Assembly: GCA_030847615.1 (NCBI GenBank)
Contig: JAUMIR010000003.1
Span: forward strand, 20,961,001 to 21,025,000
From: Gambelia wislizenii
Taxonomy: Eukaryota; Chordata; Lepidosauria; Squamata; Crotaphytidae
Direction of reading: 5' to 3'
Length of the DNA stretch: 64,000 bases
Below, one piece after another: positions 35,111 through 44,862 of the stretch. Made by a program: the position numbers and the translations under genes. Below the pieces are notes generated by a model. The model made no database searches. It worked only from the letters and a program-made list of their open reading frames with translations, and was not told the DNA's origin. How positions within the stretch are numbered: position 1 is the stretch's first letter; every line of letters starts with the position of its first letter.

Positions 35111-35204
35111 TGCCATTAAAAGTACAAGAGAACCAGATGGACATCTCATGGTGTCTCAAATATAGCATAAGAAGGAGGAAGGGAGGGACGGGGGGGGGAA
35201 GGAA

Positions 35205-35470
35205 TGTAGCACAATCTTTAAGATGAACTGGTTTTTATTTTAGCATGAGCTTTCGTGGATATGAACCCACTTCTTCAGATGTGGTACCAAGTGATAATAA
35301 GGCCTCAGGTTATAGAAATGTTTCAGAAGAAACACACACTTTATATATATGCTTTATAACCTGAGGCCTTAATAGAACTGTACTGCATCTGCAGAAGTGG
35401 ATTTATATCCATGAAAACTCATGCTAAAATAAAAACGAGTTAGCTTTAAAGGTGCTGCTACATTCCTTTT
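35205..35470. mobile_element. Palindromic MITE (~266 bp)
   Basis: About 80 bp at each end are inverse complements: TTTATTTTAGCATGAGCTTT, CGTGGATATGAACCCACTTC on the left against the same phrases, slightly changed, read from the right. The middle also holds an inverse pair (AAGGCCTCAGGTTATA / TATAACCTGAGGCCTT). There is no coding capacity. Confidence 0.75.
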
Positions 35471-35818
35471 TTTCTCTTCCGCCTCCCTTCCTCCTTCTTA
35501 TGGCACAAGAGACTAGCACAACTACTTCTTCGAAAACTAACCAAATGTAAGGGAGTGAGTGATGGATGCAAATGTTTTTGGGGAGAGAGTGCCATCATAT
35601 GGGTTATATTACATCTTAAGATCTTTCTCCTGTAAGGAAGATAGCCAGCCAGTTAACTTCTGAACAGAGACAAGAACCTGAAGAAGGACATCTGAAGAAA
35701 TGGTGGACAGGTATCTATGAGATACATTAGTTCTTTCTGGCAGATTCAGACATCAGAAGGAATGCCACAAGAATCTGTATTTACATTTCCAGCACAAAAG
35801 CCAACTCTTAAGTGATGC

Positions 35819-36368
35819 TATTATGTACCTTGACAGCCTCCATCTTGGAATATCAAATAATTGGCTATATGAGTATTCAGTAATTTAGCTAAAGTGGCCA
35901 TCCATGTGATTACAGGTAAACCAGGGACCCCCTAATACCAAGGTGGGATTCATGCAAGACCAAAGGAAGGTCCTGTGGAAATTCCCAAAAATACTATCAA
36001 GTAAGACTCAACACCTGGACATGAGTCAATCACTAATCCACTCAGTGATAGCAAGAGACCTTATTACTTGTGAAATGGGATTTCCTCTCCTACTCCACTC
36101 CAACAATAGACCTTGCCTGTGTCCCATTCAATTCCAAAAGTATTGACCATTAACAATAATTAACTCTTCTGGAGCACCCTCTGTCTTAGCTGGGGAACCT
36201 CTGAGAACCATTGTATTTCAACCACAGCTCCTATCCCTATAAGGGAATTATTTCATATAAATATCACCCCAAAACACCACTAAAACCATGCATTGTTCCA
36301 CGTCCTTTCAACACCACATCACACTGTGTAGCCAGGCCATCATCCAGACCTTCTCGCTGTGGATTTAC
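35819..36368 (+). mobile_element. Solo LTR copy A, 5' part (split by L2)
   Basis: It aligns with LTR copies B (49805-50697) and C (53847-55367): CCTTGACAGCCTCC, AATTGGCTATATGAG, GACCATTAACAATAATTAA and the TATA region ATATAAATATCACCCCAAA. The rest of the LTR is at 40460-40790. The start is decayed (TATTATG instead of TGTTACC). This is an endogenous-retrovirus-like or LTR-retrotransposon remnant with no internal genes. Confidence 0.7.
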
Positions 36369-36373
36369 TTCAC

Positions 36374-37165
36374 TCCCACACCCCTCAGGAACACCAGCCA
36401 GCAAGCCACAAGGACTCCAAGCCTGCAGCAGCCTTTCACCCCACTCCATCGGGCCAGAAGGCTGTAGTGGGCCCTGAGGACTTTGGCAGCAGGGCAGCAA
36501 TGAGAGGAGGCATGGCCAGGAGTGGCTGGCATCTTAAGCCGCTCCCACACCCCTCAGAAACACCAGCCAGCAACCCACAAGGACTCCAAGCCTGCAGCAG
36601 CCTTTCACCCCACTCCACCAGGCCAGAAGGCTGTAGAATCATAGAATTGTAGAGTTGGAAGAGACCATGAGGGCCATCCAGTCCAACCCCCTGCCACGCA
36701 GGAAATCTTGATCAAAGCATCCCCGGCAGATGGCAATCCAGCCTCTGTTTAAAGACATCCAAGGAAGGAGACCCCACCACACTCTGAGGGAGTGTGTTCC
36801 ACTGCCAAAAAGCTCTTACTGTCAAAAAGTTCCTCCTAATGTTGAGGTGGAATCTCTGTTCCTGGAGCTTGCATCCATTGCTCCGTGTTCCAGTCTCTGT
36901 AGTGAGCCCTGAGGATTTTGGCAGCAGGGCAGCAGCGAGAGGGGGCATGGCCAGGAGTGGCTGGCATTTTAAGCCACTCCCACACCCCTCAGGAACACCA
37001 GCCAGCAAGCCAGAAGTTCTGCAAGCCTGCAGCAGCCTTTCACCTCATTCCACCAGGCCAGAAGGCTGTAGTGGGCCCTGAGGACTTTGGCAGCAGGGCA
37101 GCAGTGAGAGGGGGTGTGGCCAGGATTGGCTGGCATTTTAAGCCACTCCAACACACCCCAGAAAC
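36374..37165 (+). promoter_or_regulatory. 169-bp tandem monomers forming the L2 5' leader
   Basis: The mark CTCCCACACCCC or its variant recurs at 36373/36542, then at 36977 and 37146. Spacing is 169 bp each time after removing the 262-bp CR1 tail at 36637-36898. Each monomer contains CCAGCCAGCAAGCC, AAGCCTGCAGCAGCC, GGCCAGAAGGCTGTAG, GACTTTGGCAGCAGGGCAGC and GGCTGGCATTTTAAGCC. By analogy with mouse L1 monomers it may carry the element's promoter; that is inference. Confidence 0.75.
36637..36898 (-). mobile_element. Young CR1 3' tail inside the L2 leader
   Basis: Antisense it carries the last ~65 codons of CR1 ORF2 (RFHLNIRRNFLTVRAFWQWN, PSLDVFKQRLDCHLPGML) and the 3' UTR with ATTCTATGATT. 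It closely matches 59695-59960 of the intact CR1. GTAG at 36633-36636 and 36899-36902 is a candidate 4-bp duplication. It splits a monomer of the tandem array. Confidence 0.9.
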
Positions 37166-37389
37166 ACCAGCTAGCCAGCCAGGAAGACTTAAACTTGCAA
37201 TTGGAGTCAGCTGAGGCCAGGAATGGAGTAGGGGCAGAAATTGAAGTTGTGCTGGGGAAAGGGAGCTATGGTCAGAACAGAGTGAACAGAAGTTACAAAA
37301 GAAGGTGGGATCACTGTTTGTTAGCTATCCCACCTTCAGTTCACCCTGTTTCCCGGAATGGATTGGAGAGCATACCCACCATACTTTGC

Positions 37390-39016
37390 TCCTCTGCAAT
37401 GCCAGGTTGGTTAAGAATAAAACTCAGATTATTTACGATCTTCTCTTGGATGGGGATGCCGACCTGGCTTCCTTCACAAAAACCTGGCTGGGAGAGGATA
37501 GTGCTGTCACGTGGGCGCAGGCCCTCCCAGCCAGGCATTCTGTCAGTGAGCAGGTGAGGGGAAGTGGGCGGGGGGTGCAGTGGCTCTAGTTTATAAGGAC
37601 AATCTGACCTTGACCAGGATACCTGTCCGAAACACAGTCCACTTTGAGTGTATGTACCTTAGCCTGAGGACCAGGGATAGTTCGGGGATTCTGCTAGTAT
37701 ACCGACCACCCCATTGTCTAGCAACTCCCTAACCGAGCTGACACAGCTGGTCTCAGAGTTACTGTTGGTGTCGCCCAGAATTTTAGTTTTGGGCGACTTC
37801 AACATTCCACTTGAGACCAGCTTGGCAAATCTGACTGGTGCGGCTCGGGAGTCATGGAAACCATGACAAACATGGGCCTATCCCAAATGGTCATCGGGCG
37901 GGTCATACCCTTGATGCGGTCTTCAGTATGGAACAGGAATATCCATGGGCGGAGGTTATAAAAACCACCGCATTGTCATGGATGGATCATTTCCTAGTCA
38001 AGACAGAACTAAGAGTCTCTTCTCGCCCTACCAGGGGTGGTGAACCCATTAGAATGGTCTGCCCCCGAAGGCTAATGGAACCAATGGGATTCCAGAATGC
38101 CTTAGAGGGTTTAATGGTTGGTAACGCCGGTGACCCTGTCGAAGCTTTTGTTAATACCTGGAACACCGACCTTACCAAGACTATCGACACGATTGCTCCC
38201 AAGCGTCCTTTCCAACCGCTTCAAACCATAAGCCATGGTATACAGCAGAGCTTAGGAAAATGAAGCGAGTTAGACAATGACCAGAGTGCAACTGGCAGAA
38301 AACTCAACTCTTATTCAACAGGACTCATCACAGGAACTTTCTTTGGTCTTATCGAGAGGCAATACATGCAGCGCAGAGATCCTTCTCCTCTGCACGTATT
38401 GTGTCTGCAGAGTCCCATCCAGCAGAGCTGTTTAGGGTGGTAAGGGAGATGACGCAGGTTATTCCTGCGCAGAACCCGTTGCTTAACCCAACGATGGCCT
38501 GCTGTGATGCGTTTAACAACTTCTTTGCACATAAAATCTCTCGGATAAGAGCCGACTTAGATGCTAGCAATTTGACAGAAACAATTGACAAGGTGTCCAG
38601 CAACTCCAATGATGTAAGTTTACTGGATCAATTTCAATCTGTGAGTACTGAGGACGTGGACAAGCTACTTGGTAGGGTGAGGAAGATGACCTGCCCTCTC
38701 GATCCTTGCCCTTCATGTCTGGCCATCCGGGGGTGTGTGCCTTGATGGTGTTCCTTCAGGACATCATCAATGCATCCCTCAGAGAAGGGTGTGTTCTATT
38801 GTGTTTAAAAGGAAGCTGCTGTTAGGCTGCTCCTGAAAAAAATCTTCCCTTGACCCCCTGGATATGAACAACTATAGGCCGGTTTCTATGTTACCATTCT
38901 TGAGCAAGGTGATCGAGAGGGCAGTTGCACTTCAACTCAGAGTGGTCTTGGATGAAACCAATTATCTAGACCCATTTTAAACTGGCTTTAGGTCGGGATT
39001 TGGAGTTGAGACTGCC
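37390..39016 (+). pseudogene. L2 ORF2, decayed endonuclease and linker
   Basis: The APE-type endonuclease begins about NARLVKNKTQIIYDLLLDGD (37400) with the catalytic-glutamate block altered to FTKTWLGED, then a broken middle part, HTLDAVFSMEQ and WMDHFLV near 37900-38000 (the SDH motif altered to MDH), and the linker CPRRLMEPMGF to WNTDLTKTIDTIAP (to 38260). The frame continues at 38401-38745 (DVDKLLGRVRKMTCPLDPCP) and in other frames to the NNYRPVSMLPFLSKVIERAV-like block at about 38866-38935. Changed residues and stops show it is not functional. Confidence 0.8.
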
Positions 39017-40201
39017 ATGGTTGCCTTGACCGACAACCTGCGTCTAAGCATCGACAGGGGTAGTGTGACCCTGTTGGTGCTTTTAGACATCTCAGCGGCT
39101 TTCAATACGATAGATCACAGCATCCTCTTGGATCGCCTGAGAGGGTTAGGAATCGGAGGCACTGCACTTCAGTGGTTCCAGTCCTTCCTCTCGGGCAGGT
39201 CCCAGAGGGTGTTGCTCAGGGACAGCTGTTCCAGCAGAAAGGAGCTTAGTTATGGCATTCCGCAGGGCACCATCCTGTCCCCGATGCTGTTTAACATCGA
39301 TATGAAGCCACTGAGTGAGATTATTCGGAGTTATGGGGCTGAGTGTTATCCGTACGCAGATGACACCCGGATCTATTTCTCCTTGTCCCGACCATCGGTC
39401 TCAAATTCTGATAGCATTTCTCCTCTTAATGATTATCTTAAAGCTGTAATGGGCTGGATGAGGAAAAACAGATTTAGATTAAATCCAGACAAAACGGACG
39501 TGCTCACGGTAGCAGCCCCAAAACCAGGAGTTGGGTTGCAACCTTCAGTCCTGGATGGGGTCACACTCTCCGTTAAGGACTGTGTTCGCAGTCTGGGGGT
39601 GCTCCTTTATTCATCGCTACACATGACTAGTCAGGTGAATGCGACAGTCAGGAGTGCCTGTTATCGGCTTCGGCTTATACGCCAGCTGCACCCTTTCCTG
39701 GAAGTAACGGACCTCGAGACTGTGGTGCACGTGCTGGTAACTTCTCATATCTATTTCTGCAATGCGCTCTACATTGGGCTACCCTCATGCTTGGTTCGGA
39801 AACTTCAGTTGGTACAAAATATGGCAGCCAGAGAGGTCTCGGGAACATCTCGGAGAGACCATATAACTCCAGTATTAAAATCTCTCCACTGGCTGCCTAT
39901 CAGTTTCCAGGCCCAGTATAAGGTGTTGGTTATTACCTTTAAAGCCCTAAATGGCTTGGGTCCAACTTATCTCCGGAACTGCCTCCTCCCATACAATCCT
40001 CCCTGCGCACTCCGGTCCTCTGGGAGGAATTTCCTTCAGCCACAAAAATCTAAGCTGTCTGCAACCTCCCAGAGGGCCTTTTCGGTAATTGCCCCCAAAT
40101 TGTGGAATGACCTGCTGAACAAAATCCATCAGATGACAAGCCTGAGTAGCTTTGAAAAAGCACAAAAGACGGATCTCTTTCGGCAGGACTTTCCTAATTA
40201 G
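39017..40201 (+). CDS. L2 reverse transcriptase and C-terminal domain, residual 394-codon frame
   Basis: This is the longest open part of the L2 ORF2; the ATG is simply the first in the open stretch, since the true protein began upstream at the endonuclease. Visible blocks: LLDISAAFNTIDHSILL (motif A, residues about 22-39), GIPQGTILSPMLF (motif B, about 92-104), YPYADDTRIY (catalytic YADD, about 118-127), MGWMRKNRFRLNPDKTDVL (about 145-163), LGVLLYSSL, the VTSHIYFCNALYIGLP block, ITPVLKSLHWLPI, FKALNGLGPTYL and RAFSVIAPKLWNDL. Reverse transcriptases of this clade copy the element RNA at the nicked target. The reverse transcriptase active site is intact here but has no working endonuclease upstream. 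Confidence 0.8.
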   Translation: MVALTDNLRLSIDRGSVTLLVLLDISAAFNTIDHSILLDRLRGLGIGGTALQWFQSFLSGRSQRVLLRDSCSSRKELSYGIPQGTILSPMLFNIDMKPLSEIIRSYGAECYPYADDTRIYFSLSRPSVSNSDSISPLNDYLKAVMGWMRKNRFRLNPDKTDVLTVAAPKPGVGLQPSVLDGVTLSVKDCVRSLGVLLYSSLHMTSQVNATVRSACYRLRLIRQLHPFLEVTDLETVVHVLVTSHIYFCNALYIGLPSCLVRKLQLVQNMAAREVSGTSRRDHITPVLKSLHWLPISFQAQYKVLVITFKALNGLGPTYLRNCLLPYNPPCALRSSGRNFLQPQKSKLSATSQRAFSVIAPKLWNDLLNKIHQMTSLSSFEKAQKTDLFRQDFPN

Positions 40202-40459
40202 ATCCCGGCCTCAGGGGCTCCTGGCCTCTTTTAGTCTGCTGGCTTTTTGTTGTATTTATTGTATTTATTGTTTTTAAATGTGATTTTAGATAGTTGCTTT
40301 TAATTTATATTTGTTTGATACCTTTTTATGGGGGAGGGTGGGGGTGGGTGGTGTTTTGGGATTTTTATCCATATTGTATTTTTATTATTGTAAGCTGCCC
40401 CAATTGTTTTAACAGAGGGGCGGGGTATAAATAAATTTTATTATTTTATTATTATTCAC

Positions 40460-40790
40460 GATCTCCGCTCTGCAGGATCGGTACAGTATAACCCAGTACC
40501 CCTTATTCTATTCCTCTATCCAAATTCTTCCTACCATTTTCATTAGCCTTGTGTGAGTGTCTGAAACCTGAGTGTTTGTGTGAGTGCTGTGATATTATTT
40601 CCCAATAAAGATCATTTAATTGTACCTTTTAACTTACAGTCTCCTCTTTAGTACCTGCAAACACAGGTTAAAAAGTCCTGCTGTTGCCTGTCTTCTCGTT
40701 GCCACAATTGAGCTAATTAAATATTCCCCATTATAATATCTGGACCTTAGAGGGTCCCCACAGACCCCCCTCAATTCAGGTAATGAATCA
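40460..40790 (+). mobile_element. Solo LTR copy A, 3' part
   Basis: Continues the LTR interrupted at 36369. It has CTCTATTCCTCTATCC-like pyrimidine sequence, GAGTGTTTGTGTGAGTGC, a polyadenylation signal in CCCAATAAAGATC (about 40601) and GAGCTAATTAAATATTCC, all alignable to 50370-50697. The end is uncertain by some 10 bp. Confidence 0.7.
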
Positions 40791-40854
40791 AATGTCCCAT
40801 GTTAAGCCGCAGGATTAAAACAATGGGGAAAACAAGGATGACACTGGTGCTGAT

Positions 40855-40925
40855 GATGAGTAACATAAGGAGACTGCCTTATACTGAACCAGACCAATGG
40901 TCCATGTAGACCAGTATTGTTGGTA
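40855..40925 (+). repeat. Short amniote interspersed repeat fragment
   Basis: TAACATAAGGAGACTGCC, TTATACTGAACCAGACCAATGG and GTCCATGTAGACCAGTATTG match a phrase common in reptile and mammal repeats (recalled, family name uncertain). Confidence 0.45.
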
Positions 40926-43900
40926 TTGACAGGGCAGGTCCAAACTATAAGTAAATAAATGTCAACAACTCAACCCCACTCCAAACTATAAGTAAATAAA
41001 TGCATACAACTCAAAACTCATATCATTGAAAAAATATGCTTTAGCAATGGGAGAAAGGAGAATAAAAATTATACATTAAAGGAAAATGCCTTTAAAACTG
41101 CATATTTTAAGGGAAAATGTGTACCAAAATATGCATGAATTCCTGTGAAGCTGGGGAATGCACACCATATTCACACAACCTCATATTGAACAAGGAAGGA
41201 AAGAAAATGGGCTTTAAAGAAAAACAATAACATAAAGACTGGAAAATTTTCACATCCATACCTGAAGGTTTCAGGGAGGTCTTTCCTGTTTCTCCCTGAA
41301 GACTGGGCCTCAGACTGTCTCCATTTCAGGAGTGCTTGGGACCTTCTCCACAAAACTCATGTGTTACTCCTCTTAGGTATGGTCTCTTCTAATGCATGTT
41401 TGCCTGTAGTGCATCTGTTCAGATGGTAAAGAAAAAAATGTACATAGTATGGTTTTAAAAATCCTCCTAAACACAGGTGATTATGTTGAAGAAAAGACAA
41501 AATAAATAAATAAAAGTAGACACATCCTGCAGTCCTACAACTAGATTGTCCTATTCCATCTCATGATTCAGAATCATTTTATGGAACTGGGCACAAATCA
41601 GAGAAAAGTCTGACTGATTCAATGGAAGAGTTAAGTGCATGCTTAAAATCCTCCCTGTTTGAATCAAACTGTAGCAGAACTTGTAAATCCTCAACTTTGG
41701 CTAAATTGGGGGAAATGAAAGCAAGGGTGCAATTGTCATGGACATTTCCACTGCAGTTGCACCCTTCCTCTCAAATGACTCCACAGTGAGAAATGCACCC
41801 CATGTTTCCTTGCTGTATTTCCCACAGTCGACACAGCAGCCACTACACAGTTCCAAGAGACAAATTCTTTGTGGAGGAATCTGATTTCAAGATAGAATGT
41901 AATCTTTCATCTGACACAGCCAGTACAGACCACACCTGAGCAGGTTTGAACAAGAGAGAATAGCTCACTTCTGTCATATTGTTTTGCTATGAATAATGGG
42001 GAGAAGCCAACATGTGGCTTGCCTACAGTACAGTAAGGGATATAAATTATTATGAACTGAAAGCAAGGATACTAAATATTGATGATACTAAGCTGAGGTA
42101 GGCATCAAGATATTTACTCAGCTTTAATATTTATTGATTATAGGCATACTTGAGGGTTTCATAGTCTGTATTTTGAATGGGACTGATCTGATCCATAATA
42201 GGCATGAAAGAATATTCTCAAGTTTTCACATCCTTGCAAAAAAGAAAAAAAGAGGGTAAACTCCAAAGGTGAACTCCCAACACTTAAAATGTTTACAAAG
42301 GTAAGAGAGAAAAAGACAGTACAAAAGAATGTGTTCTCAGAAAATGATGACAGGTAAAGATGACAAGAAAATGTTGACAAGAAAGAGTGTCACAACACAC
42401 TGAGATATTCTGTTTTTAAAAAGTCAGTGAGACTTCCCTTCCCCCACATTCCAGGACCTTTATTTGAAGATGTTTGCCGCCTTCTTCTTCTTCTTCTTCT
42501 TCTATTTTTTTTTGCATAAAAGTTATTGGCCAAGATTCTGCATAATACACATAGCTATAATGTCATACCTAAGCTTCATCTCCTGCTCTGATCCCTTAAA
42601 ACTAATCTTGAAAGCCAGGCAGCTGTACCAAGTGAAGGAGTTATTATGGTACTGGTGAGCAAGGCACTGAAGTATGAGACATCCAGCTCCCTCCTACCAG
42701 TCAGCTGTAGTGTGATGACCAGATCTAGGGGTCCCTGCTGGGTCCTTTTGCAACTCCTCATTGTACCCCATCTCGCTGGCAGGAAGGAATGGATGTGTCA
42801 TTCTTCAGTACCCCAACTTCCACTGCCACAGAACTCCTTGGTGTGACTGTCTGGCTTTTAAGGTAGACTTTAGGAGAATGTGTGGTTGTAGCAAAGACAT
42901 CATGACCATAAATGTGAATAAGAAACACTTATGAGGTTGGATCTTTATCTTTGAATATTGTACCTGTCTGAGAGATTCCAGCCATTGTTTGCTTTGGGGA
43001 AAAACAATGTTTTTATGCAAAACCATTTTTGAGCTATATTTTTGTGCCAAAAAGAAACTCTTGTGAAATTTCCATCAAAAATCTTGAAAAGGAAAAAGAA
43101 AAGTCACCAAGAAATGTACAAAAAGTCTTATAATCTCATCCAGTCAGGAGAAAACTTTTGATATTTTTCATCTGTATGTGAGAACAAAATTAGTGAACGT
43201 TTATATCCATAGTCCACATTTCATGGTCAAGATACATAATTTGTGGTAAAATGCATTAAAAATGATTAATTTGAGAGAGAATGTGTTTAGAAATGAGTAT
43301 TTTGTCAAAGGTGTTGTAAAAAAATCCATATTTAAAAATGGATTTGTGCTTTTCTTAAAAAAAGAAACACAGATGGATAAAGCTGGACTGGCATGGGCAA
43401 AAGGTGCTAGGGGAAAACACAAGTGAAATAAATGGGAAAAAATCACAAATACCTTCAACATTTGGGATTTTAAAAATCCTTAAGAAAGTTTAATTAAAAA
43501 TCAAATGTGGGTGAAAATAAAATTGGCATATTTGTCTACACAGTCCCAGGACTTGTACTGCTTAACCCATAAAATTCTGACTTAGGTTCCTTATGTTGAA
43601 TTCGGGTTGACATTTCTTTTATTTCCAAGGGTTCCCCCACTTTAACTCCAACAGAGCAGCAGAAACAGCCTGATCATCTTCATTCTTGGAGTAGGGGTAC
43701 ATTCTGAATTTCACTGGTACAAATGGGACAATTTCACTCCAGTTTGGTTGTGGTAAAAAAGACATTCCCCTCCACTCCACCCCAAATTTCTTTATATTTG
43801 GAATGGAAAGAAGTGGTGTTTAAAAAATCTGGATAAGAGAGAAAGCGAAGCTAACTTTTTCCCCATCCCTACTATGGATGGAGGCAGCCCTGATATGCTG

Positions 43901-44815
43901 TTTCTGAGCATCTGCATTCTCCTCCTTACACATCAGTGGTAGCAAAGCTAGCTTGATGTCCTCAGCTGGAGCCTAGAAGTGGTGGCTGGTAATTTCTGTG
44001 CCAGTAGAGACATGTTTCTCCTCTAGGTTTAAGTCTGAAATTTACAGGTGCTATCGAGGGTTCTAAATTTCTTCCCTAAACAGATTCAGCACCTTGGATA
44101 GCTGCTTTAAAGTCCAGAGTAGATTCACTGCTCCATTAACATGGGAGCAGAGAATGTTGTCTGTCATCTGTGTTGATATAAGATTCAACAGCTCGTTTTG
44201 AGTACCCATAGAGCTAGGCTGGATATCAAGAAATGTAATGAAATTAAGGGATATAACAAGAGTCAGCAGGGATTTTACACTGAAATGACCAACATCTGAC
44301 AAGGGAAAAGGAATTTTCACCTAGACCCCTTCAGGCCTTTACAGTGAAAAGGAACTAACAATTCCCATTCCTCAAGCATGTAAAGGCAACCCTTCCCTGC
44401 CTCTTCTCTTGCCTCCTGTTTTAGGCAGGATGGTTACCTTAATACTACTATCTGTGTGAAAAAAACATCAGGTATTATGTAATGACACTCAGCTTTTGCC
44501 TGGATTAAAAGTCTACCAAGCTGAAGAGTCATTTCTGTCAACTTGCTTCACAATTAATACTTGACTGGTGTTAAAGATACTATCACTGAAAAACAATTAA
44601 CTCTTGGATCCAAGTTACTTTTTCCCATTGCAAAGCATGTATGAAGTATTGTGGAATTAACTTGTGCATGTATGTCACAGAAAATGACTGCATAGCTGCC
44701 CTCCTTAAAATAAGAGCCATCAAGTCCTTGAGAGACTGAAATATTTCTGATATGATTTCTGAATGTCAGTTAAGGCGTATGTGTGTGCTTAGTGTATCCC
44801 TTTTAACAATGCTGA
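40926..44815. other. No recognised feature
   Basis: Nearly 4 kb with no recognised gene or repeat family. A CTT run is at 42484-42502, and many A-rich stretches are present at 42960-43520. Confidence 0.4.
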
Positions 44816-44818
44816 AAG

Positions 44819-44860
<42 letters not shown>
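44816..44860. repeat. (TA)n microsatellite
   Basis: Over 20 uninterrupted TA units. Confidence 0.95.

Positions 44861-44862
<2 letters not shown>

Larger units (their letters stand above)
36374..40454 (+). mobile_element. L2-clade LINE with tandem-repeat 5' leader
   Basis: TTCAC at 36369-36373 and 40455-40459 brackets an element that begins in a 169-bp tandem array, continues through a decayed APE endonuclease and reverse transcriptase frame, and ends GGGGCGGGGTATAAATAAAT plus an ATT-rich tail. The interrupted LTR resumes on both sides, which independently supports the two boundaries. Without the nested CR1 tail it is about 3.8 kb, close to full-length for L2. I find no room for an ORF1. The endonuclease part is broken by stops, so this copy is inactive. 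Confidence 0.8.

Noticed and set aside
36373..37165. CRISPR-like regularly spaced repeats
   Set aside because: Units are contiguous 169-bp tandem copies without short repeat/unique spacer structure, and the genome is a vertebrate.
36359..37214. Several open frames of 60-98 codons on both strands, proline- and alanine-rich
   Set aside because: They are translations of the 169-bp tandem monomers and the CR1 tail. Their similarity to each other reflects the DNA repeat.
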